DNA of 7,269 nucleotides from JAVMKJ01 sp031732855 (GTDB lineage: Bacteria > Pseudomonadota > Gammaproteobacteria > Competibacterales > Competibacteraceae): the NCBI GenBank assembly GCA_031732855.1, contig JAVMKJ010000023.1:1-7269 (forward strand), written 5' to 3'. This document shows, piece by piece, positions 1 through 5,945 of this stretch. Numbering within the stretch: position 1 is the first letter of the stretch; each line of letters opens with the position of its first letter. The position numbers and the translations under genes were made by a program. The notes below the pieces were generated by a model that saw only the letters and a program-made list of their open reading frames with translations, ran no database searches and had not been told where the DNA came from.

Positions 1-108
1 ATAAAGAGGTTCTTCGAGGGTTCTTGTGGAGGCTGGGGCTTAGTGTCTCATAAATGTTACTTTCAGTAGATCGCTTATTAATAACAGATTGATTCGAAAA
101 GGCATTAA
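1..108. other. AT-rich non-coding stretch
   Basis: These bases are clearly richer in A and T than the GC-rich remainder of the window, and no reading frame here looks like a protein. The stretch holds a perfect 10-bp palindrome, TTATTAATAA (75-84), and two near copies of GAGGTTCTT close to the left edge. It could be an upstream regulatory region, a gene 3' flank or a junction left by an insertion. The sequence alone does not decide between these. Confidence 0.4.
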
Positions 109-305
109 CCTAACCACGGGGTCGAGCTGTTCCTGGATTCCTGCCATGCATTGATGAACTACGGGGTGCTCGACGACGACGTCCAAGGCGAGCTGGAATC
201 AAGCACCTGTACCGGCTCTAGGGTTTCACGGTGCGGCTGGAAGCGGTGGACGAGCATGGGAAGGTGGAACTGATCGGCGAATGCCCGCAGTCCAAGGGGC
301 GGTGA
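109..305 (+). pseudogene. Frameshifted remnant of a small unknown gene
   Basis: Two reading frames in succession look protein-like. The first is open from 109, with a possible ATG at 154, and reads MNYGVLDDDVQGELE. After a shift near 195-201 a second frame reads KHLYRL, meets an in-frame TAG (219-221, perhaps a former CAG), then continues as GFTVRLEAVDEHGKVELIGE and stops at TGA 303-305. Joined, they would give a charged protein of about 50 residues ending shortly before the next gene's promoter. I do not recognise the family. One frameshift plus one internal stop suggests a decayed gene; a sequencing error could explain the shift but not easily the stop as well. The resemblance to coding sequence is my reading and has not been tested against homologues. 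Confidence 0.4.
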
Positions 306-330
306 AGATCGCCGACCGATCCCGTACAAT
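302..330 (+). promoter_or_regulatory. Possible sigma70-type promoter for the NDK-like gene
   Basis: TACAAT at 325-330 matches five of six bases of the -10 consensus and lies 41 bases before the start codon at 372. The -35 position at 17-bp spacing (302-307, GTGAAG) matches only three bases of TTGACA, so the promoter would be weak or activator-dependent. Transcription from it would start near 337, after the stop of the upstream remnant. Confidence 0.35.
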
Positions 331-371
331 GCGCGCATCTTCACCTTCACGACGCAACCAAACCGACAACC

Positions 372-1115
372 ATGGACAAGCGCGAACTCGAACAGACTCT
401 CGTCCTCATCAAACCGGACGCCCTCAAGCAATCGCTGACCGGCTACATGCTTTCCCTGCTTTCCGAGGTGCATACCGGACTCCGATTCGCCGGCGCGAAG
501 ATCGTGACCGTACACAAAATGCTCGCCGAGGAACACTATGCGGAGCATCGCGGCAAGCCTTTCTTCCCCTCCCTGATCGACTACATCACCGGACGCATAC
601 ATTACAGCGAAGAGGATGCCTGGAAACGCCGGGTGGTGGCCCTGATTTATCAGGGTCCCGACGCCATCAAGAAGATTCGCGACATAGCCGGCCCGACCAA
701 TCCCCAGCAGGCCCGCGACAACAAACCGGGCAGCGTTCGCGCCTTGGGTACGGTGATCCCGGTGGAAGACGGCAATGGCGCGGTGGTGGACAGCCGCATG
801 GACAACCTCATTCACGCCTCCGCCAACCCCGCCGACGCCGAGCGGGAAATCAAGCTCTGGTTCGCGCCCTACGATATCCCTCCGGCCATGCGCGAGTTCG
901 GAACCGCCGAGAGCGACGAGCATTACTATTTCAAGGGCGGCCGGCTTTTCACCAGCCACGAACCCGGCAGCGCTTGCATCATGGCGCCTGGCGACGTGGC
1001 GTGGCAGTCGGATCTGGAAGCCTTGCGATCGATCATGGCGGGCAAGGAGGCTTCCTGCTCGCTAAACACCGTCGTGGCCAAATACCTCATCAACGAGCAA
1101 CGGGAACTGACATGA
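372..1115 (+). CDS. Divergent nucleoside-diphosphate kinase-like protein, enlarged
   Basis: The 247-residue product carries an NDK fold signature. NDKs transfer the gamma-phosphate of an NTP to an NDP through a phosphohistidine, in the cytoplasm. Visible motifs are LVLIKPDA (10-17, with K14), HYAEHRGKPFF (55-65, with Y56, H59 and F65), R103, GPTNP (107-111, with T109), R123 and NLIHAS (145-150), with the catalytic His at H148 and supporting S150. E159 sits 11 residues after the His, as expected for the conserved Glu. All the usual active-site positions therefore seem present. The protein is unusual in being about 100 residues longer than typical 140-residue NDKs. Extra residues lie near 66-90 and 125-142, and a tail of about 80 residues follows KLWF (161-164). 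The usual HGSD loop is HASA here. ATG 372 begins right where the NDK domain should, but no Shine-Dalgarno sequence precedes it. I leave the symbol blank because it may be a paralogue rather than the housekeeping ndk. Confidence 0.88.
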   Translation: MDKRELEQTLVLIKPDALKQSLTGYMLSLLSEVHTGLRFAGAKIVTVHKMLAEEHYAEHRGKPFFPSLIDYITGRIHYSEEDAWKRRVVALIYQGPDAIKKIRDIAGPTNPQQARDNKPGSVRALGTVIPVEDGNGAVVDSRMDNLIHASANPADAEREIKLWFAPYDIPPAMREFGTAESDEHYYFKGGRLFTSHEPGSACIMAPGDVAWQSDLEALRSIMAGKEASCSLNTVVAKYLINEQRELT

Positions 1116-1186
1116 AGTTCCGGCTTGTTGAGGCCACTTCCGATGGTAATAGCTTGAAATAACCCGTGAAATCGTCCAAATAATAA

Positions 1187-1200
1187 GGTGGCTGCCCACC
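1187..1200. other. Short hairpin downstream of the NDK-like gene
   Basis: GGTGG (1187-1191) pairs with CCACC (1196-1200) around a four-base loop. No T-run follows on the plus strand, so it is not a convincing intrinsic terminator for the NDK-like gene. Read on the minus strand it is followed by only a weak TTATTATTT stretch. It may simply be chance in GC-rich DNA. Confidence 0.25.
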
Positions 1201-1238
1201 GGGAAACGGTATGACCTTCGCCCGCGCCCGGCCCGTTG

Positions 1239-1340
1239 TCAGAGGGAGCCGGGCGATAAGGCAAAGGCCGCTACGATTTGATGTGCGGTCGGATGGTTCC
1301 ACAGAGGCGCGGTTGTGCCTTGGTCGAGGAGAACGCGCAT
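1239..1340 (-). pseudogene. Truncated PIN-like (DUF5615-type) toxin remnant
   Basis: From ATG 1340 on the minus strand a 33-codon frame begins MRVLLDQGTTAPLWNH and continues TAHQIVAAF before a stop at 1241-1239. The start resembles the N-terminus of DUF5615 PIN-like proteins (MRVLLDxGxPAPLRxHLxxH), which are usually around 100 residues or more and are suspected toxin nucleases. The first acidic residue, D6, is present. Everything after about residue 26 departs from the family pattern, so the later acidic active-site residues are missing. A GAGGAG ribosome-binding site (1355-1350) lies nine bases before the ATG, which supports a once-real start. The stop of the upstream frame directly abuts this ATG (TGAATG), a typical arrangement of translationally coupled pairs. 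The family assignment is from memory of the motif and rests on about 25 residues. Confidence 0.5.
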
Positions 1341-1481
1341 TCAAGCAATCTCCTCGGGCAGCGTTCCGCCCTCGACGGAATTGGTGCCAAATTCGAAAAA
1401 ACCGCCCAGAACCCGATACAGCGTCTCGCTGTCCGGGAAAACGTTGCGAAATCCCGGCGTTGGGGTCGTCGCGCCTTCTGG
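1341..1481 (-). pseudogene. 3' end of an unknown gene upstream of the toxin-like remnant
   Basis: A minus-strand frame reads protein-like for its last 46 codons, beginning PEGATTPTPGFRNVFPDSET, including LYRVLGGFFEFG and ending LPEEIA before the stop at 1343-1341. The frame stays open further upstream, but composition there turns into Arg/Pro/Ser-rich text that looks non-coding, and no good start is seen. The piece therefore seems to be the C-terminal end of a gene that lost its front. Its stop abuts the start of the PIN-like remnant, so it was probably the first gene of that pair and could have been the antitoxin. I do not recognise the family, and the antitoxin idea is inference from position only. 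Confidence 0.4.
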
Positions 1482-1586
1482 CCGAGAACTCTGTCGCGGC
1501 GACCAGCGGCGGGTGCTACCCGGCGTCGCTGGTGCGGTGGTTCGATCTGGCGGCGGCTTTGGCCAAGGAGGGGGAGCAAAGCGGCG
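1482..1586. other. Non-coding remainder between the remnants and the oxidoreductase
   Basis: No intact gene or clear terminator was found here. On the plus strand a short frame reads LVRWFDLAAALAKEGEQSG (roughly 1525-1590), which looks somewhat protein-like but has no recognisable family, start or upstream continuation. A perfect TTGGCCAA palindrome (1559-1566) is present. The stretch is best treated as decayed sequence. Confidence 0.3.
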
Positions 1587-2531
1587 TCATTCGGCGACGC
1601 GCAGGACGATCTTGCCGCGGGCGTGGCCGCTCTGACTGATGGCGTGGGCCTGGCGGACCTCGCTCAACGGCAGCACGGCATGGATGATCGGCTTCATTCG
1701 GCCGTCGTCGATCAACTGGGCGACGGCGCTCAGTTGCTGGCCGCTGGGGTGGATGAACACGAAGGCGCCGCGGACGCCATGGGCGGCGGCGGTCGCTTCC
1801 GGCGGGGGGCTGATGATCGAGACCAGAATCCCACCCGGCTTCAGCACCCGCCAGGAGCGTTCCTGGGTATCGCCGCCGATGGTGTCGAGCACTACATCGG
1901 CGTCCTTCACCACATCCTCGAAGCGGGTTCTCATGTAGTCGATGAACTGGTCGGCGCCCAGATCCGCCACCAGGCCGGCGTTGACCGCGGAGGCGGTGGC
2001 GAACACCCGCGCGCCCCTGGCCTTGGCCAGTTGCACCGCCAGGCTGCCGACCCCTCCGGCGGCGGCGTGAACCAGCACGGTTTGGCCCGCCTGCAACCGG
2101 GCGGCCTCCACCAGCGCCTGCCAGGCCGTCAGGGCGGTCAGCGGCACGGCGGCGGCGCCAACGTGATCCAGCGCGCCCGGCTTGCGGGCGGCTTCGCTGG
2201 CCCTGACGGCGATGAACTCGGCGTAACTGCCGTCGCGTTCGATGTCGGGACGGGCGTAGACTTGATCGCCGACCTTGAAGCCGGTCGCTTCTGAGCCGAC
2301 ATCGACCACCTCGCCGGACACGTCCCAGCCGAGGATCAGGGGCAGTCGGTGGTTCAGGAAGCCTTGCAGGTAGCCCTCGCGAATCTTCCAGTCCACCGGA
2401 TTGACCGCCGCCGCCCGCACCCGGATCAGGATGTCGTCGGGCTGGAGTCGCGGCATGGGTACATCTTCGTGATGCAATACCTCGGGTCCGCCGTAGGCGT
2501 GAATGCGCACGGCCTTCATGGTGGTGGTCAT
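1587..2531 (-). CDS. NADP-dependent zinc-free MDR oxidoreductase (quinone oxidoreductase family)
   Basis: The 314-residue protein fits the medium-chain dehydrogenase/reductase superfamily, quinone oxidoreductase branch. These cytosolic enzymes use NADPH to reduce quinones or activated double bonds. The N-terminal GroES-like domain includes YGGPEVL (13-19), AAVNPVDWKIREG (41-53) and LILGWDVSGEV (65-75). The Rossmann domain has LVHAAAGGVGSLAVQLAK (153-170), whose AAGGVG is the nucleotide-binding loop, followed by LGADQFIDY (191-199). The catalytic and structural zinc ligands of alcohol dehydrogenases are absent, as in QOR proteins. The C-terminus, GKIVLRV (306-312), is the usual family ending. 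A GGAGG site (2542-2538) six bases before the ATG supports the start. The gene is divergent from the desuccinylase-type gene and may share its control region. The physiological substrate cannot be read from the sequence. Confidence 0.93.
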   Translation of the reverse strand: MTTTMKAVRIHAYGGPEVLHHEDVPMPRLQPDDILIRVRAAAVNPVDWKIREGYLQGFLNHRLPLILGWDVSGEVVDVGSEATGFKVGDQVYARPDIERDGSYAEFIAVRASEAARKPGALDHVGAAAVPLTALTAWQALVEAARLQAGQTVLVHAAAGGVGSLAVQLAKARGARVFATASAVNAGLVADLGADQFIDYMRTRFEDVVKDADVVLDTIGGDTQERSWRVLKPGGILVSIISPPPEATAAAHGVRGAFVFIHPSGQQLSAVAQLIDDGRMKPIIHAVLPLSEVRQAHAISQSGHARGKIVLRVAE

Positions 2532-2629
2532 GGGAATCCTCCAGGTGAAAATTCGGGTATCGGGAGCGGGAACGCCGGCCGGCGACGCCCGGTTGCCGTC
2601 CGGTTAGAGCCCGTGGCGCCAGTCTGGTT

Positions 2630-2662
2630 CGAGCCGATGGGATGGTCGCGAGCCGGTGGGAT
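2630..2662. repeat. 14-bp direct repeat in the divergent intergenic region
   Basis: CGAGCCGATGGGAT (2630-2643) and CGAGCCGGTGGGAT (2649-2662) match at 13 of 14 positions, with a 19-bp period. A looser third copy, GAGCCCGTGG, starts at 2607. The pair lies between the divergent oxidoreductase and desuccinylase-type genes, about 40-75 bases before the latter's start. This is a plausible position for a regulator-binding site. No promoter hexamers stand out nearby. Confidence 0.35.
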
Positions 2663-2690
2663 CAAGAATCGTGTTCGTCGGCACCGTTGA

Positions 2691-2697
2691 AGGGAGG
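2691..2697 (+). promoter_or_regulatory. Ribosome-binding site that fixes the desuccinylase-type start
   Basis: AGGGAGG ends six bases before ATG 2704. An in-frame ATG at 2656 would add 16 residues that do not fit the family and has no such site, so 2704 is the preferred start. Confidence 0.8.
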
Positions 2698-2703
2698 ATC
2701 GTC

Positions 2704-3849
2704 ATGTCTGTTTCCACCACCCGAATCGAGCTGCCCGCGCCCGCGCCCGGTACCCGGCGGACGCTGCTGGTCCATCGTTACGGCAGCCCCGGCGCCCGGC
2801 CCAAGGCGTATTTCCAGGCCGCCATCCATGCCGACGAGATTCCGGGGTTGCTGGTGGCGCAACATCTGCTGCGCGGTCTGGAACAGGCGCGGACGGACGG
2901 ACGCATCCTCGGCGAGGTGGTGGTGGTTCCGGCCGCCAACCCGATCGGTTTGAGCCAGCATCTCAACGGTCGGCTGCTGGGGCGGTTCGATTTTGAGAGC
3001 ACCGGCAATTTCAACCGCGCCTTTCCCGACTTGGCGGTGGTGGCGCTGGAACGTTTGCGCGGTCGCTTGAGCGGAGATCCAACGGCGAACGTGACGCTGA
3101 TTCGCGAGACGCTTCGCGCCGTCCTGGCGGAACAGCGGGCGGCGCGGGAAACGGCGGCGCTCAAGCTGGAATTGCTGCGGCTGGCGATCGATGCCGACCT
3201 GGTCATCGACCTGCATTGCGATGGCGAGGCGCTGCTGCACCTGTACGCCTCCCGGTGGCAGCGGGACGATGCGCTGGCGCTGGGCGCGGAACTGGGCGCG
3301 GCGTCGCTTCTGCTCGAAGCGGAACCGGGCGGCAATCCGTTCGACGAAGCCTGCGCCGGTCCCTGGTGGAAGCTGCGCGAAGCGCTGGCGGGGGAGGGGC
3401 CGTTGCCGCTGGCCTGCTTCGCGACCACGGTGGAATTGCGCGGCCAGGCGGATGTAAGCGACGGCTATGCGGCGGCCGACGCGGCGGCTCTGCTACGCTT
3501 CCTGCAACGGCGCGGCGTGATCGCCGGCGAACCGGGACCCTTGCCGGAATCGTGCTGCGAGCCGACCCCGCTGGACGGCGTCGACGTGCTGGCGGCGCCC
3601 GCCGCCGGGGTGCTGGTCTACCGCAAGTCGTTGGGCGACACCGTCCGGACTGGGGAGGTGGTGGCGGAACTGGTCGACCCCCTGGGCGAGCCGTCCGGCG
3701 CCGCTCGCGTGCCGGTCCGCGCCGCGACCAGCGGTCTTCTGTTCGCCCGCGCGACCGAACGGCTGGTCCGGCCGGGACAGAAATTCTGCAAGGTGGCGGG
3801 GCGGGAACCGCTGAGCTATCGCCAGGCAGGCAAGCTGCTGGAGGATTGA
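2704..3849 (+). CDS. Succinylglutamate desuccinylase/aspartoacylase family zinc amidohydrolase
   Basis: The 381-residue protein belongs to the M14-like AstE/AspA family, cytosolic zinc enzymes that release an acyl group from an N-acyl amino acid. Zinc ligands are visible as H42 and E45 in IHADEIPG (41-48) and H171 in VIDLHCD (167-173). NFNRAF (102-107) is the substrate-binding Asn-Arg motif, and E244 in TVELRG (242-247) is the likely catalytic base. The last 100 residues, with APAAGVLVYRKSLGDTVRTG (298-317) and VAELVDPLGE (320-329), form the beta-barrel extension typical of the broader family. The context gives no ast (arginine succinyltransferase pathway) or ectoine genes, so the substrate is unknown and the name AstE is not justified. 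The gene is divergent from the MDR oxidoreductase. A long amphipathic insert (about 111-160) between the NFNR motif and DLH looks helical. Confidence 0.9.
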   Translation: MSVSTTRIELPAPAPGTRRTLLVHRYGSPGARPKAYFQAAIHADEIPGLLVAQHLLRGLEQARTDGRILGEVVVVPAANPIGLSQHLNGRLLGRFDFESTGNFNRAFPDLAVVALERLRGRLSGDPTANVTLIRETLRAVLAEQRAARETAALKLELLRLAIDADLVIDLHCDGEALLHLYASRWQRDDALALGAELGAASLLLEAEPGGNPFDEACAGPWWKLREALAGEGPLPLACFATTVELRGQADVSDGYAAADAAALLRFLQRRGVIAGEPGPLPESCCEPTPLDGVDVLAAPAAGVLVYRKSLGDTVRTGEVVAELVDPLGEPSGAARVPVRAATSGLLFARATERLVRPGQKFCKVAGREPLSYRQAGKLLED

Positions 3850-3883
3850 ACGGCGGTGGTTCCGGTTAAGGGCGGGTATTCAG

Positions 3884-3889
3884 TATCAT
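3884..3889 (+). promoter_or_regulatory. Possible -10 element before the GlsB-type gene
   Basis: TATCAT at 3884-3889 resembles a -10 hexamer and lies 36 bases before the start codon at 3926. No matching -35 element is seen at normal spacing. GCCGGTATCGGC (3891-3902) just downstream is an imperfect inverted repeat. The 76-base gap after the desuccinylase-type gene also allows simple read-through transcription. Confidence 0.25.
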
Positions 3890-3925
3890 CGCCGGTATCG
3901 GCAAGCAACGAACGGGGGACAAGAC

Positions 3926-4168
3926 ATGGATCTGATTGGATTTCTGTTGATCGGTTTGATCGCGGGCTGGATTGCCACTCACTTCATGCGTGGTGGCGGA
4001 TTGGGATTGGGCGGGAATCTGGTGGTCGGCGTGATCGGATCCTTCATCGGGGGATTTCTGTTCCGACTGATCGGCTTCGCCGCGGTGGGCCTGATCGGCC
4101 ATCTCATCACCGCCACGGTGGGCGCGATGGTGCTGCTGTACGTGGTTCGGGTGCTCAAGAAGGCCTGA
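3926..4168 (+). CDS. GlsB/YeaQ/YmgE family stress-response membrane protein
   Basis: This 80-residue, very hydrophobic protein matches the small transglycosylase-associated (GlsB/YeaQ/YmgE) family in length, in its three membrane spans (about 2-19, 31-49 and 55-75) and in its glycine pattern. The N-terminal span IGFLLIGLIAGWIA is followed by MRGGGLGLGGNLVVGVIGSF, where the family's conserved Gly-rich loop enters the second span. The short basic end VLKKA lies after the third span. The location is the inner membrane. Members are linked to general or envelope stress, but the molecular function is unsettled, and the transglycosylase label is historical. GGGGG (3914-3918), seven bases before ATG 3926, acts as the ribosome-binding site. 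An intrinsic terminator follows the gene, so it likely ends its own transcript. Confidence 0.9.
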   Translation: MDLIGFLLIGLIAGWIATHFMRGGGLGLGGNLVVGVIGSFIGGFLFRLIGFAAVGLIGHLITATVGAMVLLYVVRVLKKA

Positions 4169-4232
4169 TCGGCGGCCCCGCTTCCGCCTTGGTCGCCATG
4201 ATCGCCAGGGTCGGCCGGCGCCGCCGAATCCG

Positions 4233-4267
4233 AGCGGGACGGGGTTGTCGATCCCGCTTTTGTTTTT
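4233..4267 (+). terminator. Rho-independent terminator after the GlsB-type gene
   Basis: AGCGGGA (4233-4239) pairs perfectly with TCCCGCT (4252-4258) around a 12-base loop. It is followed by CTTTTGTTTTT (4257-4267), a U-rich tail broken by one G. It lies 64 bases beyond the GlsB-type stop and 35 bases before the antiporter start, so it could also act as an attenuator in the antiporter leader. Confidence 0.75.
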
Positions 4268-4302
4268 CATGTTGGGTTTTGTCCTGGAAATCCCGCTGAA
4301 CG

Positions 4303-5901
4303 ATGGACGCGCTTTGGCTCGCGCTGGCCTTTTTACTCGGTTTGGTATTTCGCCACCTGGGTTTGCCTTCATTGGTCGGCTATCTGGCGGCGGGGTTCGT
4401 GCTGAACGCCTTGGGTCAGGAAGGCAACGAACTGCTCGAACGGATCGCACACGCCGGCGTGTTGCTGCTGCTGTTCGGCGTCGGTCTCAAGCTTCGGCTG
4501 AAGAGCCTGGTCCGCCCGGATGTCTGGGGTGGAGGGGGACTGCACCTGGCGCTGACCGGGACGGTGCTCGGTCTGGGATTCTGGGCGTTCCTGGCGCTGC
4601 CCTTGGGTCTGGCGCTGCTACTGGCGATCACCCTGGGTTTTTCCAGCACCGTCCTGGCGGCCAAGGTGCTGGAGGAAAAGACGGAACTGCGCGCTTTTCA
4701 TGGCCGGCTGGCCATCGGCATTCTGATTATCCAGGATTTGGTGGCGCTGGCGCTGCTGGCGGTGGCCGGCGCGTCGGCGCCGTCGCCGTGGGCGTTGCTG
4801 GTGCTGGGCCTGCCGCTGCTGCGGCCCTTGGTGATGAAACTGCTGGACTGGAGCGGCCACGACGAGTTGCTGGTGCTGTACGGCCTGGCGCTGGCGCTGG
4901 TGGTGGGGGGACTGGGTTTCGAGCATCTCGGGCTGAGTTCGGAACTGGGCGCCTTGCTGCTGGGGATACTGCTGGCGGGCCATGCCCGGGCGGTGGAACT
5001 TTCCAGGGCCCTGTGGTCGCTCAAGGAAGTGCTGCTGGTCGGTTTTTTTCTCCAGATCGGCCTGCTGGGTTGGCCGAGCCCGACGGTCGTGGGCGGCGCC
5101 ACGCTGCTGGTGGCGTTGCTACCGCTCAAGGCGGCGCTGTTTTTTTTCATTCTGGTGAGATTCCGGTTGCGCGCCCGCACCGCGTTTCTGACCGCGCTGG
5201 CGCTGGCCAGCTACAGCGAATTTGCCCTGATCGTGGTGAAGTTCATGGTCGGTAACGGGCAACTGAGCACCGACTGGCTGATGTTGCTGGCGCTGACCGT
5301 GGCGCTGTCGTTCGTGGTCGCCGCGCCGCTCAATCGCTTCGCCCACGGCCTGTACGAGCGGTTGGAAACCCGGTTGGCGCGCTTCGAACGGCCGGACCGG
5401 CATCCCGACGAACAGCCGGTATCGCTGGGCAGTACCCGCATTCTGATTCTGGGCATGGGTCATGCCGGCACCGCCGCTTACGACTTCCTCAAGAAACGCC
5501 AGCACTCTTCGGAACAGCACAAGGTGCTGATGGTGTCGGGGATCGACTCGGACCTGGTGAAGGTCGAGCGGCATATCCACGAAGGCCGTCGAGTGGTGTA
5601 CGCCGACGCCGAGGATCCCGGCTTCTGGCACCGCCTGCGCCTGGACGGGATCAGGGCGGTGATTCTGGCCATGCCGGACCCGGAGGCGAAGCGCATCGCC
5701 AGCACGCAATTGCGGCAACACCGGTTTCAGGGTCTGATCGGCGCGGTCAGCAACTATCCCGAGGAGGCGGCGGGGCTGAAGGCGGCGGGCGCCGACCTGA
5801 CCTTCCTGGCGTTCAACGAGGTCGGCGTGGGTCTGGCCGAGCACGTCTGGGAGGCGTTGGAGAATCGGTCGCGCCAACGGGCCGAACGGGCGTCGGCCTG
5901 A
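4303..5901 (+). CDS. KefB-type cation:proton antiporter (CPA2) with TrkA-N domain
   Basis: The 532-residue protein has about 11-12 hydrophobic spans (2-350) of the Na+/H+ exchanger CPA2 fold, then a charged linker (350-377), then a cytoplasmic RCK/TrkA-N nucleotide-binding domain (378 to about 515). Telling motifs are LFGVGLKL (57-64), IIQDLVALAL (142-151) with the ion-site Asp D145 preceded by Gln as in Kef proteins, FFLQIGL (248-254), SYSEFALIV (303-311) and the dinucleotide loop ILGMGHAG (382-389). It would exchange K+ or Na+ for protons at the inner membrane, gated by a nucleotide or thiol ligand. No separate Kef ancillary subunit gene (KefF/KefG) is adjacent, and a TrkA-C domain is lacking. 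ATG 4303 starts at the first membrane span. The ribosome-binding site is weak (GGAAA at 4286-4290, 12 bases away), so expression may depend on leader context. Confidence 0.9.
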   Translation: MDALWLALAFLLGLVFRHLGLPSLVGYLAAGFVLNALGQEGNELLERIAHAGVLLLLFGVGLKLRLKSLVRPDVWGGGGLHLALTGTVLGLGFWAFLALPLGLALLLAITLGFSSTVLAAKVLEEKTELRAFHGRLAIGILIIQDLVALALLAVAGASAPSPWALLVLGLPLLRPLVMKLLDWSGHDELLVLYGLALALVVGGLGFEHLGLSSELGALLLGILLAGHARAVELSRALWSLKEVLLVGFFLQIGLLGWPSPTVVGGATLLVALLPLKAALFFFILVRFRLRARTAFLTALALASYSEFALIVVKFMVGNGQLSTDWLMLLALTVALSFVVAAPLNRFAHGLYERLETRLARFERPDRHPDEQPVSLGSTRILILGMGHAGTAAYDFLKKRQHSSEQHKVLMVSGIDSDLVKVERHIHEGRRVVYADAEDPGFWHRLRLDGIRAVILAMPDPEAKRIASTQLRQHRFQGLIGAVSNYPEEAAGLKAAGADLTFLAFNEVGVGLAEHVWEALENRSRQRAERASA

Positions 5902-5927
5902 CACCAATTCGCCCGGCCGTGGTCTAT

Positions 5928-5945
5928 TCGGGCTGTAACAGCCGA
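5928..5945 (+). promoter_or_regulatory. Hairpin just before the msrB ribosome-binding site
   Basis: GGCTG (5931-5935) pairs with CAGCC (5939-5943) around a three-base loop, and C5929-G5944 and T5928-A5945 extend the stem past a bulged G5930. It lies seven bases before the GAGGA site at 5952-5956. No T-run follows, so it is not an intrinsic terminator. It could stabilise the transcript or modulate msrB translation, or be incidental. Confidence 0.3.

Noticed and set aside
159..959. Long open frame on the minus strand opposite the NDK-like gene
   Set aside because: It is a GC-rich shadow of the NDK-like gene; its translation has no recognisable motif, and the plus-strand frame carries the NDK active-site residues.
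281..1162. Longer plus-strand frame overlapping the NDK-like gene
   Set aside because: The translation is rich in Arg, Gln, Pro and His with no domain pattern, typical of an out-of-frame reading of GC-rich coding DNA.
1525..1590. Short plus-strand protein-like frame (LVRWFDLAAALAKEGEQSG)
   Set aside because: It has no start, no family resemblance and no upstream continuation, so it cannot be called a gene fragment with confidence.
1278..2294. Plus-strand open frame of 338 codons across the gap and the oxidoreductase
   Set aside because: Most of it is antisense to the clear MDR gene and reads as low-complexity Gly/Arg/His text. The part in the gap overlaps the minus-strand remnants.
2656..2703. 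Upstream in-frame ATG as start of the desuccinylase-type gene
   Set aside because: No ribosome-binding site precedes it and the added 16 residues do not fit the family; AGGGAGG lies at ideal spacing from ATG 2704.
2778..3428. Minus-strand open frame inside the desuccinylase-type gene
   Set aside because: Its Ser/Ala/Arg-rich composition without motifs is a shadow of the plus-strand gene, which has all its zinc ligands.
4245..5255. Second plus-strand frame overlapping the antiporter
   Set aside because: The text is dominated by Gly, Ala and Arg and lacks membrane spans; the overlapping frame encodes the recognised antiporter.
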